This document shows positions 21,996 through 34,068 of a stretch of DNA of 64,000 nt, piece by piece. The notes under the pieces are model-generated. The model was not told where the DNA came from. It saw nothing but the letters and a program-made list of their open reading frames with translations, and searched no databases. This stretch comes from Isoetes taiwanensis (lineage: Eukaryota > Streptophyta > Lycopodiopsida > Isoetales > Isoetaceae). Made by a program: the position numbers and the translations under genes. The stretch covers positions 8,586,448 through 8,650,447 of the forward strand of contig JAJEKV010000012.1 of NCBI GenBank assembly GCA_021234155.1. Direction: 5' to 3'. Each line of letters opens with the position of its first letter. Within the stretch, counting starts at the first letter, position 1.

Positions 21996-22521
21996 ATACG
22001 TCAAAACCTTAGGTGTATTCTATATTTCAAAATTATAGGCGCCCCCAAACATAAGTGACTGTGATCAAAACGCCTAGATGCTCCAACATACGCTGGCCTG
22101 TAGGATGGACGGATCCGATGACCAAGGTAGTCCAGGGCATATCTCGTTTAGAATATGTGAACAGTGTTGTGTTAGATTTATAGTTAATATATCACCTGAG
22201 CATCTTCTCATATGGAAGTCATACTTCCTGAAAATGCAACGTCTAGTTTAGACGCACTAGAGATGCCATGATTTTGATGCAACGAGTTTCTTGAAAGTTG
22301 GAGCTAGCTAATGCTATAATCATTACCATAATTCACAACAAAATGATATTCATTGACATCTTCTCAACATGTTTGTACATGGCATTCTTGCTTGTATTTT
22401 CGGACGAATTAATCATGGTAGCAACAATTTTAGTTGTTCATACTATACGTAAAACATCAATATGCAACTCTCAGCCATATGCAAAACCAGGCTAAGAGTT
22501 AAGAAAGCCATTAATTTTGCT
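21996..22521. other. No gene seen
   Basis: AT-rich sequence with short ORFs and no recognised element. Confidence 0.45.
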
Positions 22522-22656
22522 ACGTGATGTAGAACGGAATGGGGGAAGGCATTCTTGCTTCCCTTTGACTTCTGCGAATCCGGGGCCGTGTGTGGCGACC
22601 GGATTCTCGCAGTCGTGGGAAGCAAGAATGCCTGACCCCATTCCGTTCTACGACGT
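22522..22656. repeat. Foldback element, about 60-bp arms
   Basis: Arms 22522-22583 and 22599-22656 are imperfect reverse complements (shared GTAGAACGGAATGGGG and GGCATTCTTGCTTCCC) around a loop of about 15 bp. A long, nearly paired stem could be a small MITE or a precursor of small RNA. The sequence CGTCAAGGTAAG just outside the right arm recurs inverted at 22752-22764. Confidence 0.8.
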
Positions 22657-22740
22657 CAAGGTAAGATGAAAACCGGATTCTACAGGTTTGCTGAACCCAT
22701 TTGCCATTCTTGAGAAGAATGAATCAAGAAACTGCCGGAA

Positions 22741-22954
22741 GGCAGACCCACTTACCTTGACGTACATGTCAAATGTATAAAGACATGATATATATGAACA
22801 CGGATTACGTTTGTGACTTGTCAAATGTATAAAGACATGATATATGGGGCAGACCCACTTACCTTGACGTACATGTCAAATGTATAAAGACATGATATAT
22901 ATGAACACGGATTACGTTTGTGACTTGTCAAATGTATAAAGACATGATATATGG
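22741..22954 (+). repeat. Direct tandem repeat, 107-bp unit
   Basis: Two nearly identical units (22741-22847, 22848-22954) begin GGCAGACCCACTTACCTTGA. Each contains the sub-repeat TCAAATGTATAAAGACATGA twice, so the array is a repeat within a repeat. Confidence 0.88.
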
Positions 22955-23313
22955 GAACATGGATTACGTTTCCACTGGGACAAAAAAAGGATCATACATT
23001 TTTGTTGTCTAATCTCCTTCCTCATTTACAGTTCGTGTTCTTGGTCATTAGCACCTTGATCTTGATTTCATGTGTTTTACAACCATCAAAATTTTAGATT
23101 ACAAAATTACATTAGCAAGTACTGCGGCCTATGGTTGAATGCTTTTATTTTTTAGTTCATTTAAATGTCTCTTCATTTTTCTTCATTTTACTTCTTTTAA
23201 TCGGATGTAGGCATTTCTTTTGCTAAATGCCATCACAATCGTATTTGCAAACAGACTACATTTGAACGTGCATGTTGACAATATATCCTAGGGTCTAGAG
23301 TTAACTTCTCCAA

Positions 23314-23416
23314 ATTAAAAGGTACACCCCTATCCAGGCTATCCATCCAATGGATGTTGAACATATTAAAAGGTACACCCCTATCCAGGCTATCCATCCA
23401 ATGGATGTTGAACATA
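23314..23416 (+). repeat. Tandem duplication, 51-bp unit
   Basis: The units 23314-23364 and 23365-23415 are identical by eye, both starting ATTAAAAGGTACACCCCTAT. It lies 145 bp beyond the stop codon of the ARID-HMG gene. Confidence 0.9.
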
Positions 23417-23560
23417 CCAGGAAACAATAGCATCTACCCTTGATTATAACAAAAATCGTTGGAGCATCCAAAAAGTACATAAGAACGAGTATGAACAAAG
23501 GATATCTTATAGATTAACTCACAAAACTTAACATCTTTGAACTCCTGACTCTTTATATAA

Positions 23561-26500
23561 TTATTGGGCAGCCTGAGAAGTACCTTCATATGATATTGAA
23601 AAATGGCTTGGCGCAAAGGCAGCACCATTGAACTCTACATTTCTACTATTTGTTAGAACATCCTCATCTTGACCAGGCGTGGCTGTGGGATTGCTATGCT
23701 CGGCTTGCCCTCTAAGCTGGTTTTGATATGCTTCATACTCCCTTTTATATCTTTCCTTATCCCTCAGCCCTTGTTCTTGGTATGGCTGCGAAATAAGAGC
23801 AATATAGTTTAGTTTTCATCTGCAGCATAAAATCTATTCAGTGAGGAATTAATACCTTCTTCTGCATATCTGTCAATTTATTCCACATATCACCAATCAG
23901 TCTACTAATTTCTTTGTCTTGATTTGGATATAATGGCTTCAGCCTTGCCCTTTGTTCCTTGAAGAAAAAATTATATCCGCTCCTGTTCAGTTTGGGGGCA
24001 TTCGGATCCCTTTTCTTGTATGTCTTTCTTGCCTTAACAAACTCTTGAGAATCAATCTCCATGCTCACAGGTCCCATCATGGCAGCATGATGAATGGTTC
24101 CAAATTGTGGAAGACAGCCTTCGGAAGGAACACTATAGAGCACCCCGCTCAATTTCTCAGTGCCAACTACCACGGTAACAAGGTAACCATGCTCAAACTT
24201 GCCATCAATTGCTCCCGAAACATTTTGTCCAACAGCTGCCGCAAAATCAACTGACAGTCGACAAACTCAATTTAGCAGACGAGAAGGAGCTGCTGCCTAA
24301 AACCTAACATAATTGTCTTATAAAATAGAGACCCTCAGTTCATATAAATTTCAAATACAGATTACCTTCAGCACTGCCTCTTGCCCTCTTTCTGCTTGAT
24401 AGATCTTCCACTACCGATGGAGGTGTAACACCATTATCAACTGGCTGAGATACTGGAGATGGTGCCGGTAAAGGAACTGCTTAAAAGAACATGACATGTT
24501 ATAATCATAAATGTGAACTAGAGCACAAATCACTTTTAAGGGACCACATACCCGGTGGTGGAACAAGTAACCCCTGAACCCTGAAAAAATAAACTTGCTC
24601 ATAATGGTGGAGCAAATTCGTATAATACTTGCGCAGCACAAAGGATGCATTTGTAGCAGTTGGGGGAAAGTTGAACGCTTCCTTCACATCTTTCCACATT
24701 CTCTCTTTGATAACCTGAAGAACAAGAAATTAGATCTCTGTCTTGCAAATACATACTTGGCAAAAACTCGGGAGTATTCAATTCATGCCAACAATCTATT
24801 GCTATGGGATGAGCATTGCAATAACTAAATCTTACTAAATACCCATGTATCGCAACATCATATGATTATGATCCCCTTGAAAATCATCTAATAGTCTAAA
24901 ATAATTTAATTTTCACTCCATCATCATTACCCATCAGCTTATTCCTTTCGCCGTAGATCTTTATAATTATGAATTCTATAAATCCAACAGATTAGCTTCC
25001 TTTCGTAATAGCATTCTCACAAAGAGAAAACGTTAAGTTAACCATAGTTGATAAGAGAATAAAAGTTAATAGACCCTCAAACTGCTAAGCACCTAAATCA
25101 TTATGAATACTGCGGAATAAATGAATTGCCAAATATAAAGAGAGGAGCCACCTGTTGCAGGCCACCACGAAAAGTGACTTCACGATATAATATATGCAAA
25201 TCCAATGATGTACCTCCCATTCTTGGACTCCTGTACGGAGATGTAAGGATTCAGGAAAAAAACATTGCAAACCCGAAGGTTAGAAAGCTAGGATATTACT
25301 CACGTCATTTTCATCCCCAAAGCAGCATGGAACTTGCCAAGCGTGTCCATAAACAAATCCTTATCCTTTATCACTTCCTCATGTGTGGCAAGTGGCAAAG
25401 GATATGTTTGAAGGTGTAGACTCTCAGGATTAAATGGTGCAAGCTTCTGCTCAGACTGTTCTTTAAGACAGTCTTCCTTCAAAGCTAACTGGCTTTTCAC
25501 AGCATTCACGTCACTGCCAATAATAGGCGATGGAAACTCCACATTACTTATCTGTGGTTTCTCAATTTTGTCTTGACTTTCTAAAACTTCAGGCACAACA
25601 TTAAGTTGCCCTTCGAAAGTGGTGCCAGATTTCTCCTTTGTGTCAATAGAAGGCTCCAACTGCAAATTCAATGCAAGCGGAGGAATGTGGGATGGAGGCA
25701 CATTCTCACCCTGCTTCGTATTAGAAGCATCTGGTTTTGGGTCAGGGGTTTGCGAAAACAGAAGCAAAACTTTAGATTCCATGGCTGCGGTTGGCACATT
25801 CAAAGAAGAGAACTGGAAAGAGCCTTCTTCAGCAGAACCTTTCTCAGTAACGGTTGTAGAATTTGGCATGTCTGTTATGCCAGGCACAAGAGAGTGAAAT
25901 TGCAAACAAGGGGCAGGTTCTGGACATGTGTCAGCAGACAACACCACAGCATCTGCAGACTGTTCAGATGCAGGCACAACAGGTGTACTTGGCAGTGATC
26001 CTTCTGAACCTTCAGATGCATCAGACATAGTCTCTTCACTTGGAAAAGAAGCCTTAGTTTCAACAACATCGTCAGGATGCAATGCAGGTTCAGATTCAGG
26101 TAGGTCTTCCATGATGCTATCACTTACCAAAGGAGCATTAGGTTCAAGAACAGCATGATCAGGAAGATTAGGTTCAACAACAGCATCATCAGGAACATTA
26201 GGTTCAACAACAGGATGATCAGGATGCAATGCAACTTCAGATGCAGATACGCCTTCCATGATGCTATCACTTGGCAAAGCAGCATCACTATCCTTAACAG
26301 AGTCGGTATGGTCATCTAAAGACATCACTGCTACTTGGGGAGATTCCACATGGGTATTATGATCTAAGCCTCCTTGCACAATGCTAGCTTGTGAAATTTC
26401 GGGAGCAAGATTATTTGGTGAAGGAGGAAGGGGAACAGATTCTGAGGCACTTGACAAATGAAGAGATACAGAAACAGGCTGGTCAGTAGAAGGGCACACC

Positions 26501-26970
26501 GCAATATCCGCTGCGGCCTGTGCAACAAGATCCGAAATGGAAAACTCATGTTCTGACCTTTGATGCGCAAGCTGAAAATCGGATGTAAGATCCGTATCAT
26601 CCCCTTCAGCTTTGTCTTCATGAACAATGTGATCTTGCCTTCCATTTTGTGCAGGATTGGAATTCTCAGCGTCCTTGGCTGCAAGAGAAAAATGCAAATC
26701 GAGTCCGTTGTATGCAGCATCACCGTCATTCACATATTGCACTGAACCAGACTTCCGATCTTCTGCATGGTCAGGTGGCAAAGGAGGGTCTAAAGATGAC
26801 AATGGAAAGGACATACCGTCATTTACTTCATCCTGATCAACCGGAGAAGAACTTTCATCAGGGGTCTGTTTTAATCCATAGGGAACTGAGGAGGCGTTTA
26901 CATCGGGAGGGAACTCAGACACAGAAAAACCCAAGTCCGATAACACAGAAACCATGTTGTTTTCTGCCAT
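23561..26970 (-). CDS. ARID-HMG box DNA-binding protein, six coding exons, intact
   Basis: Model: complement of 23561-23785, 23856-24235, 24366-24476, 24552-24714, 25152-25230 and 25304-26970. All borders are AG/GT, phases agree, and the sum is 2625 nt (874 residues). The N-terminal 530 residues are acidic and Pro/Ser-rich with an internal repeat (VVEPNVPDDA and variants, 26120-26280). The ARID spans about 530-645: LFMDTLGKFHAALGMKMT, SLDLHILYREVTFRGGLQQV, MWKDVKEAFNFP, LRKYYTNLLHHYE. A KRAR basic patch follows, then a single HMG box at about 755-830 (DPNAPKLNRSGYNFFFKEQR, IGDMWNKL). Plant proteins of this class bind AT-rich DNA in the nucleus and are usually 300-450 residues, so the long N-terminus is unusual. 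The ATG at 26970 follows an AG at about 26984, suggesting an intron in the 5' leader. Confidence 0.9.
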
Positions 26971-27756
26971 TAAAACACAGTTCTGACTGCAGACAAAAAA
27001 AGGGCACAATTTAGATGCATAAGAAAACGATCAGCAAAAGAAAAAGAAACCCACCAGCAAACTGAAGCGTCAAAGGATCCGAACCCAAGAAAGCGACTGC
27101 CTTATCACCTCACGTTCTACTTGCATTAGACATGATCCTCGATCAAACAAGAACTCGGAAGAGACGAAATCAAAAGAACCGATTTTAGGGGTCCAAATCC
27201 GACCAGAGAAACTTCAATCCCCGTTTTTCGTTCCGGCAAGAAAGAAGGAGGCATGCATGAATGCTGTCAACCCAGAAGAATTTTTTTCATTTTTTTGCTA
27301 ATCCGGGTACTAATTTCGGGTCGATTAAGAAAAGAAAACAAAGATCAGCGGAGGAAATGCGGGCAGGGAAAGGATGTGGGCCACGTCTCCATAACCATGG
27401 ATTGGCAGCGTAAGCATAGCCAAGAGCAGGATCTGAAATAAAGGAATAAACAATGCAAATGCTGGAAGGGGGATTTTTTTAGGGCAACGCAAAGGATATG
27501 CCCGGGAAAAAGGGTTGCGGAACGCCGCTCCGTAGGCGGCGCCGCCTGCATTATTATTTGATGTGACCTTCCTAGATCTACTCTCGTAAGATTTTTTCAA
27601 TACCTTTGCTTTGCATCATAACGAGCAATGTAAATATCAGACGCAGTCATGTTTAAACTTTAAACTATAGTTACCCGATCTCGAGCCCTCTAAACAGGGC
27701 TCGAAAATAGTGATGCCCTTGACCAGTAAAATGCCGCCTCGTATTTCAGACTAATG
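26971..27756 (-). promoter_or_regulatory. Leader and upstream region of the ARID-HMG gene
   Basis: A pyrimidine-rich stretch and CTGCAG just upstream of the ATG (26985-27005) look like a 3' splice site in the 5' leader. Further up, 27480-27550 is GC-rich (GGCGGCGCCGCC), unlike the AT-rich surroundings, as in a promoter-proximal region. No TATA element can be chosen with confidence, and ORFs here have no homology I recognise. Confidence 0.35.
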
Positions 27757-27830
27757 AAACAAGGTGCTGCGCACAGAGGGTTGCCTTCCAGTTTATTGGG
27801 GGTAAAGTGGCCTAAATCGAACTGTGATTC
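27757..27830 (+). mobile_element. SINE-like head fragment
   Basis: AAACAAGGTGCTGCGCACAG and the following AGGGTTGCC match the head of the SINE-like element at 12843-13000 (minus). Similarity fades after about 40 bp and the LINE-shared tail is missing, so the copy is partial or belongs to another subfamily. Confidence 0.5.
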
Positions 27831-28126
27831 ATGTTTTCACAATCTATATTTAAATTAGAGTAGACCCCTACTATGTTCTTCATCTACAAGCCCCTCCCTC
27901 GATCGAATTGTATATGTAACTGAGTAATTGAGTGTTCTAAAAATGTTTGTATGTAGACACAATGTCAGCACTTCCCAGTACACACAATATTTTAAGCTAT
28001 AGGTCCTCATCTATAGCACTGTTAAATGAGTCGCACCACGTGGATGTATTAGATAAGGAAATAGATTTTTGATATGGCGCATTTCTATATGGTGTTTGTA
28101 TGCCATATAAAATACAAATTGTTTAA

Positions 28127-28170
28127 CTACTACAAGAAATTTATCGCGGCGGCCTTGCGGCCGCCGCGAA
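28127..28170. mobile_element. CACTA-like terminus with GC hairpin
   Basis: CTACTACAAGAAATTTATCG resembles plant CACTA (En/Spm) ends, which start CACTACAAGAAA. It is followed at 28145-28168 by a perfect hairpin with 10-bp arms CGCGGCGGCC and loop TTGC. Subterminal hairpins of this type are common in CACTA elements. The leading base is T or A instead of C, and no partner end was found. Confidence 0.35.
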
Positions 28171-29700
28171 CATTTCTCTTCTCCAACCCACTGCAAAAGA
28201 AGTTTTGTGCTCAGTCGAATAGATCTCAATTCTGGGACATCCTTGAGATGCGAAAGAACATGCAGGATTTGAGCTTACAATACTCCAAGATTAGCAACTG
28301 TAATATCTTTGTCTGTCCTAAACAAATGAATTTCACAAAGGGGCAAAACACGAAGTGTTCAATTACAATACATTATCCATATCCTTTCATTGAAGACACT
28401 ACATCTCCTAATCTTGCAAGTTTGAAGGGGTTTTATCACCCCTAGAGAGATCAGGGGTTGTTGAAAGTTGGTGTGGAGGGCCGAAAGCAACCACCATGCC
28501 ATTGGTGTGATTTGTCCTTTGCCATTTTGAAATATTACACATAATGCACAACTGGACTGACGTGTATGGCCAAGAGCAACAATGTGATCCAAAGGAGCAT
28601 GTTAGATATGGAAAGATGAGCTAGGCCAGTAATGAAACTGGACAAAAAAAAAAGGTCTCACTAGAGAGGCTAAGACTTTTGTTTATTTATTGTGGCATTT
28701 ATCTTTTGTTTATTTATTGTGGCATTATGAGAATTAGTAGCGTCATTTTTTTCCATATAATATGGCATCATGATCATTAGTACCAATGGTTTACTTACCA
28801 AACAAATACTCATTCTAGCACGTAAAGTTGTTGCACCATGATATTGATTAAGAATATTTTCTAGCATTAAAAAGGATCAACCCACCCTGAGTGAGCACTC
28901 GCTTGGTGAACACTATGAGTGAGCACTAGCTTAAACACTAGTTGTGTATATTTGTGGAGTTATAAGAGAAAATATGGTCACTGGGTTGTTGAAATAGGAA
29001 TTAATTATTGCAAAAAAACACGATAGTTCAGGTTGTAAACTAGAAATTAAATTAACACCAATGAAAATCAAGACAAACATAAGGCATGTTGCATTTGCGT
29101 TTTGCATAATTTATGATCATGATCCAAGCAAATGCAAAATCTGAATCAACAACAAGTCTGACCTATAGATATGTTTCCACATAGATCTAGGTGGACCTCA
29201 TTGAAGGTAAATTTGTTGCAAAAAAAGGTCTACTTTTAATTCTCAGTAGCACCACATGTTATATCGTCATTTCTTACCTCCGATTGACGTCTTGCCATCT
29301 GAAGCGTACATTAAATAATAGAATATAATTAAGATGCACAAACTAGCTAAATAAAGGTCGATACAAAAATATAACTAGATGAAAATTGGGATTCGTTTAA
29401 TTAATCGCTCGGACACCTCCGAAAAATAAATGAAAGATTCTTAAAATTACATGAGCAAGTTTGGAGGCTGAAGCACATGAAGACCATCGTCTAGAGAATG
29501 CATTTCAACTGCATTCATGCCAAACTGCAAACCCTAATTATGAAGAAATGTAGAGGCTTGATATAACAGAAGTACCTTAGTAGGGTTTCAAGATGCCTAA
29601 TAGATAACAATAACTATGTGCTAGAATGGTGAAACTATAAAATATTAGATCCCACGTTGCATTCATCCCTATGCAAAGCTACGCTTTTTAGAACGTGAAG
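28171..29700. other. No gene seen; one 27-bp tandem duplication
   Basis: The stretch is AT-rich. CTTTTGTTTATTTATTGTGG occurs at 28676 and again at 28703, a 27-bp tandem repeat. The 123-codon ORF at 28074-28445 spans the CACTA-like end and has no recognisable domain. Confidence 0.5.
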
Positions 29701-30070
29701 GCACCTACATATCCAGCCATGCAATAAGATCCAGCTATCCATTCTCAATTTGGAGAGAATGTGTGAATATACATACCTAGTTTCTTTCCCATGTTTTCAA
29801 CATCTTCATATGTCGGTCGTCTTCAATGCCTGCATTGCCAAAGCATATAATAGACTATGTATATAATAGACTATGTAGGTGAAGGCACCTACATAACAAT
29901 TACGATGCACCTACATATCCAGCCATGCAATGAGATCCAGCTATCCATTCTCAATTTGGAGAGAATGTGTGAATATACATACCTAGTTTCTTTCCCATGT
30001 TTTCAACATCTTCATATGTCGGTCGTCTTCAATGCCTGCATTGCCAAAGCATATAATAGACTATGTATAT
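29701..30070 (+). repeat. Near-perfect duplication, 164-bp unit
   Basis: 29701-29864 and 29907-30070 differ by eye at one base (GCAATAAGATC versus GCAATGAGATC) and are separated by 42 bp that themselves repeat parts of the unit ends (AGACTATGTA, GGCACCTACAT). The near identity implies a recent event. No coding function is visible. Confidence 0.92.
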
Positions 30071-31739
30071 TTGGCTCATTGAACATGAGCTTCTCCTACT
30101 ATTATTTAAGTAGGAATGTTCTTAAAAAGACTTCTAAGAGGCACAATAATCATGCCAATTTATGTGTTCTGTGCTTTAAGTAGCTCAATGCCACGAACTG
30201 ACTGAATACAAAGCCAATACAAATATGCTAGAGTATGCAGCACTTACATAGAATTCGCTTCCACAATCTCGACAATTCCACATGAAGGCATTTGTAATGC
30301 AAGAATAAGAAGTCAATATTTATGGCACTGCAACGAAATATTGCTATCACCTTGGTGCTTCTAACTAAGACAAATTGACGAGGACACCAAGGTTTGTTGC
30401 CAGATGAGACAACACTTGCTGAAGGGATCTTCCGGAACACCTGCAGAATCTCATAGCCAGAAATAATGGCAAGTAAAGAAGAGAATATTTGAACTTGGCA
30501 TTGCCTTGAAATTTTTAAACGCTTGGGCTTTATCATTTCCAGTGCAGTAAACCAAGATCTCCAAGAAATGTACATGATTGAAGCAATATCCAACTTTCAT
30601 GTATCTACATTATTACCTGGATGCATGCAGACAGCCGTTTGTGCAACAGATTAGTTCGAGAAGTAGATTTTGTGGACATAACGAATTTAGCAGAAAAATA
30701 CAACTAGCTTTGCCGTCCCTAAAACATTCAAGAATGTAGATCGAAATTCCAAACGGTTATTTGATAAAGGCACATTATTTTTCTCTGATCAATCTATTAA
30801 AAGCATGCCAGAGAATTTACCATCCTTTGTACTTTCCAGTCAACCTGTGAGCCAGTGCTCGGCTTTTCCTACAATCCCGAATTCCAAAATGCAGAATTGC
30901 AGCTAATTGTTACCATCACATAAGTTCTGAACTGGTAATATGTGATGTATTTTTAAGTTCAGAATCATCAGTGTTCAAGAAACTTGGTTGCTTCAAGAAA
31001 TTCGCTGGCCTTGCTAAGCCAGCTTCTACTACGAAATTTTAAGCTCGGGGCCGCTGCATCTCCAAAACCCCAACATGCCCGGGTTTTCATAGCTTTGCAG
31101 AAATCGTCATAGCTCTCTGCATCAAGCATCAAGGTATTTTGATCAAAGGCAGACTCACCGACCTCTTATCTCTGAGTCTTCTTGGATTGTTGTCGGACGG
31201 TAGCCGCCATAGCCAATGCTCAGAACAGGGCGCAGAACAGGGCATTCCCTTTTTTTCATTTTTCATCTTTTTTATTAAAGCCCTATTTTTTCCTTCCGGA
31301 AATACGTGGCAGTTTTAGAACGAGGCATCAACGCCGAATATTCCAAAAGAATCTTTCCCATAATAATTATACATGTATTGATATTATGATTGTGAAACTA
31401 CGTACCTTCACTTGGGTATTTGGATATATTCCATACATGTTTGAATTGGACCAAATTATTAGGGTCACAAATGGCATATAGCATATTATGCAAGTTGAAA
31501 TTGCCTTGACATGGATGATCCACAACATGGTGGGAAAGTTAGTTATATGAAGGTAAATGTTGTCCTTTTTCCAAGTATATTAAATATAATTATTGGTTGT
31601 TGCTAATACAAACAGTTCACTTAGAATGAGAGTTTGGTTTTTTTTGCAATACGAACAGGGCATTTAGCATGATGATCATAATAGTCACTAACACTACCAA
31701 GGAAAGTCATGTAACAATATTCATGAAATTAAAGTTTTT
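30071..31739. other. No supported gene
   Basis: The minus-strand ORF at 30228-30593 (121 codons) has no recognised domain, and its composition is like its surroundings. The remainder is AT-rich. Confidence 0.45.
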
Positions 31740-32285
31740 AGCATGTGGAGGAGCCCAATCCAATTCGATTCAATTCATAACTTTTGAGTGTTCCATAGCC
31801 ATAGCTTCCTACCAACAAGACATCAAAATGCTCTTTTTCTGCAGCATCACATGTTCCCTCTCTTGCATTTTCAAAAACACACTGTCAGTAATGCTCTGCT
31901 GCTGCTGCTTCTTCATCGCATCAATCATGTCTGGAATGACATAATATCCAACTGCAAAAGGTTCAACATTTAGGTCAGAAACGTGGAAAAAAAATACAGA
32001 GAATCAAACAAAAACAAAAACAAAATTTGAGGAAAAAAAGCCAACTATGTCAGGCAAACTAGGCCTGGTCGCACCTGTATACCTGACCTATAGATTCGGC
32101 ATGGACAAGAACAACTGTGGTATCGCGGGATTTGTAGTGATAAGGTTTTCGAGGGCCCAAAGAAGCGCTTTTGTGCTATGTTCACTATCATCTACGGCAA
32201 TCATAACAACGCTTTTTGGTTGCCCTAAAGGTGAAAGGGCAACGAAGAAATTGAGAATGAGGAAGCCATATGGAACAGCTTGTTA
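31740..32285 (-). pseudogene. Universal stress protein (USP) gene fragment, frameshifted
   Basis: USPs are small ATP-binding or regulatory alpha/beta proteins. Exon-like block 1 (32285 to about 32090) reads KSVVMIAVDDSEHSTKALLW and ALENL, the first USP strand and helix, then shifts frame to SRDTTVVLVHAESIG. Block 2 (31960 to 31740) starts after AG and reads VGYYVIPDMIDAMKKQQQ, then after another shift EKEHFDVLLVGSYGYGTLKS, the conserved G-rich loop. Two frameshifts and loss of the C-terminus mark it as a pseudogene. Other coding-like pieces upstream (32390-32780) may belong to it but are not recognised. Confidence 0.75.
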
Positions 32286-34068
32286 GTTGGAATTATGGCC
32301 TGCTACCATAAATATTCAAAGAATTTGCATATCACATTAAAAACATCCTCTGTCCGAATTTGATAATTTGGAACGTACCTGGCTATCTACCACAAGCTAT
32401 ATCCCTTGCTTTAACTGAAGTGTCCCGATGCAATACCAATATACTTGCGTGTTCCAAGTACGATAGGAGTTTTTCACATTGCTTCGTCCACAACTGCTAT
32501 AAATATGAAGCACTAGAGGGCGTCATTAACCAACCATTATATACGAAGTTTAAGATTGGTAGATGCTAGCTTGCCATTAGGGATACTGGTCCTTGCTCCA
32601 ACTAGGTCATTATATTCCTCTGCCCTTGGCCACAGATCAATCTCTTGAGCTCTTAAGACTTGAAGCGGATTTGATAGTTGTCTGGTCTGAGCATTCTTGA
32701 AATGAAATGGGCTATAGGGCCAAGTCCGCCTATGGAAAAAGACAGCAAAAACTTTTGAATAGATTTGAAGCAGAATACGTAATAAAAATGCAAGAAACTT
32801 TAACACTCCTAAGTCATGGACCAAATGCTAGGATTGGCAACAAGATTCTTATGATTTTATGAACGATGACCATATTCATTCACGTCGTGCATTTTCCCCT
32901 TGTCATGATACTTGTCATGATAAAGTGATTTCCTCTAGCAAATATCTTTCGATCCTATGAATCTAAAGAGATAATTACATGAGGATTTTTAAAGATTGAT
33001 TCTTTTGCCATGCGGCATTAACTTTTAATCAATAAATGGGCTCTTGCACTACAAAGGCTAAAGAAAAGGATTCACCCCCATTAGATCAAGTGCAGTTTGA
33101 AGCATTATGCTTCTTTGCTCATCAAATTGGAACCTCTATCACGTCATAGCCCTAAAGTAGTAAACAAACATTTGTCCATTTTTATCAAATAAGATGTAAA
33201 TATAAGGAGTACATGAGGCTGTAACTGGAGAACACAATACTTTCGCTTCCTGAGATTCGTGTTCTTGTTCATGAATACATGCAATCCACCAATGCAACAT
33301 GTCAATAATTTTTAATCTCGTGCATATGTATGTTATATTTTCTACATTTAAGTTCACTATCATAATACACGACAAAAGATCCTAATAAACCATCATGCAA
33401 AGACCTTGTACATAAATCAGCACTTGGGAACCAAAATCCAATAATGCAGCTGGTCAATCCAATGACGCCAAAACTAAAAATATTACCATGCACCATCTAG
33501 AATGTCTTGGTATATGATGTCAATTACCATGCACCATCTAGAATGTCTTGGTATTATTCTAACCCCTACACTAGGAACAACAAATTCTTTTAAGAAATTG
33601 CCACTAGGTTTACCAGAACCATTCCATATTTTGCATTTGAAGAGTCCCAATGTGCTCCAAGTATTCCTGAAGTACAATGTGCAGATGAACTATTAGATCC
33701 CTTCTAATAAATGAAATACATTTGAGTCATGGAAGTTCTAGTTTATAGCTCTAGAAATGAATTCTATTTCAGCTCTTTTTAATTTTTTTATTAAAATTTT
33801 ACATGTAGAAACAGAAATATTTGTTGAGCTAGAACAGAAATAGAAACTCCCATAGGACTAAAGTAAACCATTCATTTTTAACCAAAACATCCACATAAGT
33901 CACAATATCACTCATACGTGTTGAGATTACCAACGTCAGAAACTTCCTACCCAATGAAATTGTTTGGTATTCTTGTAACAATAGTTTCCACTGTATTCTT
34001 GAAGGGACCAGGCAGACTTTTCAACAATTTTAGCTTGTTAGAGCGATTGTCCAGGCATTTACCTGGCT
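32286..34068. other. No firm gene; possible exons on minus and a 41-bp duplication
   Basis: On minus, 32740 to 32540 follows an AG (near 32732) and is open with coding-like composition, and 33496 to 33302 is open and hydrophobic; neither is recognised. ATTACCATGCACCATCTAGA occurs at 33482 and 33523, a tandem duplication of about 32 bp at 41-bp spacing. Confidence 0.4.

Noticed and set aside
25606-27014. Plus-strand ORFs of 92-130 codons
   Set aside because: They are antisense shadows of the large first coding exon of the ARID-HMG gene.
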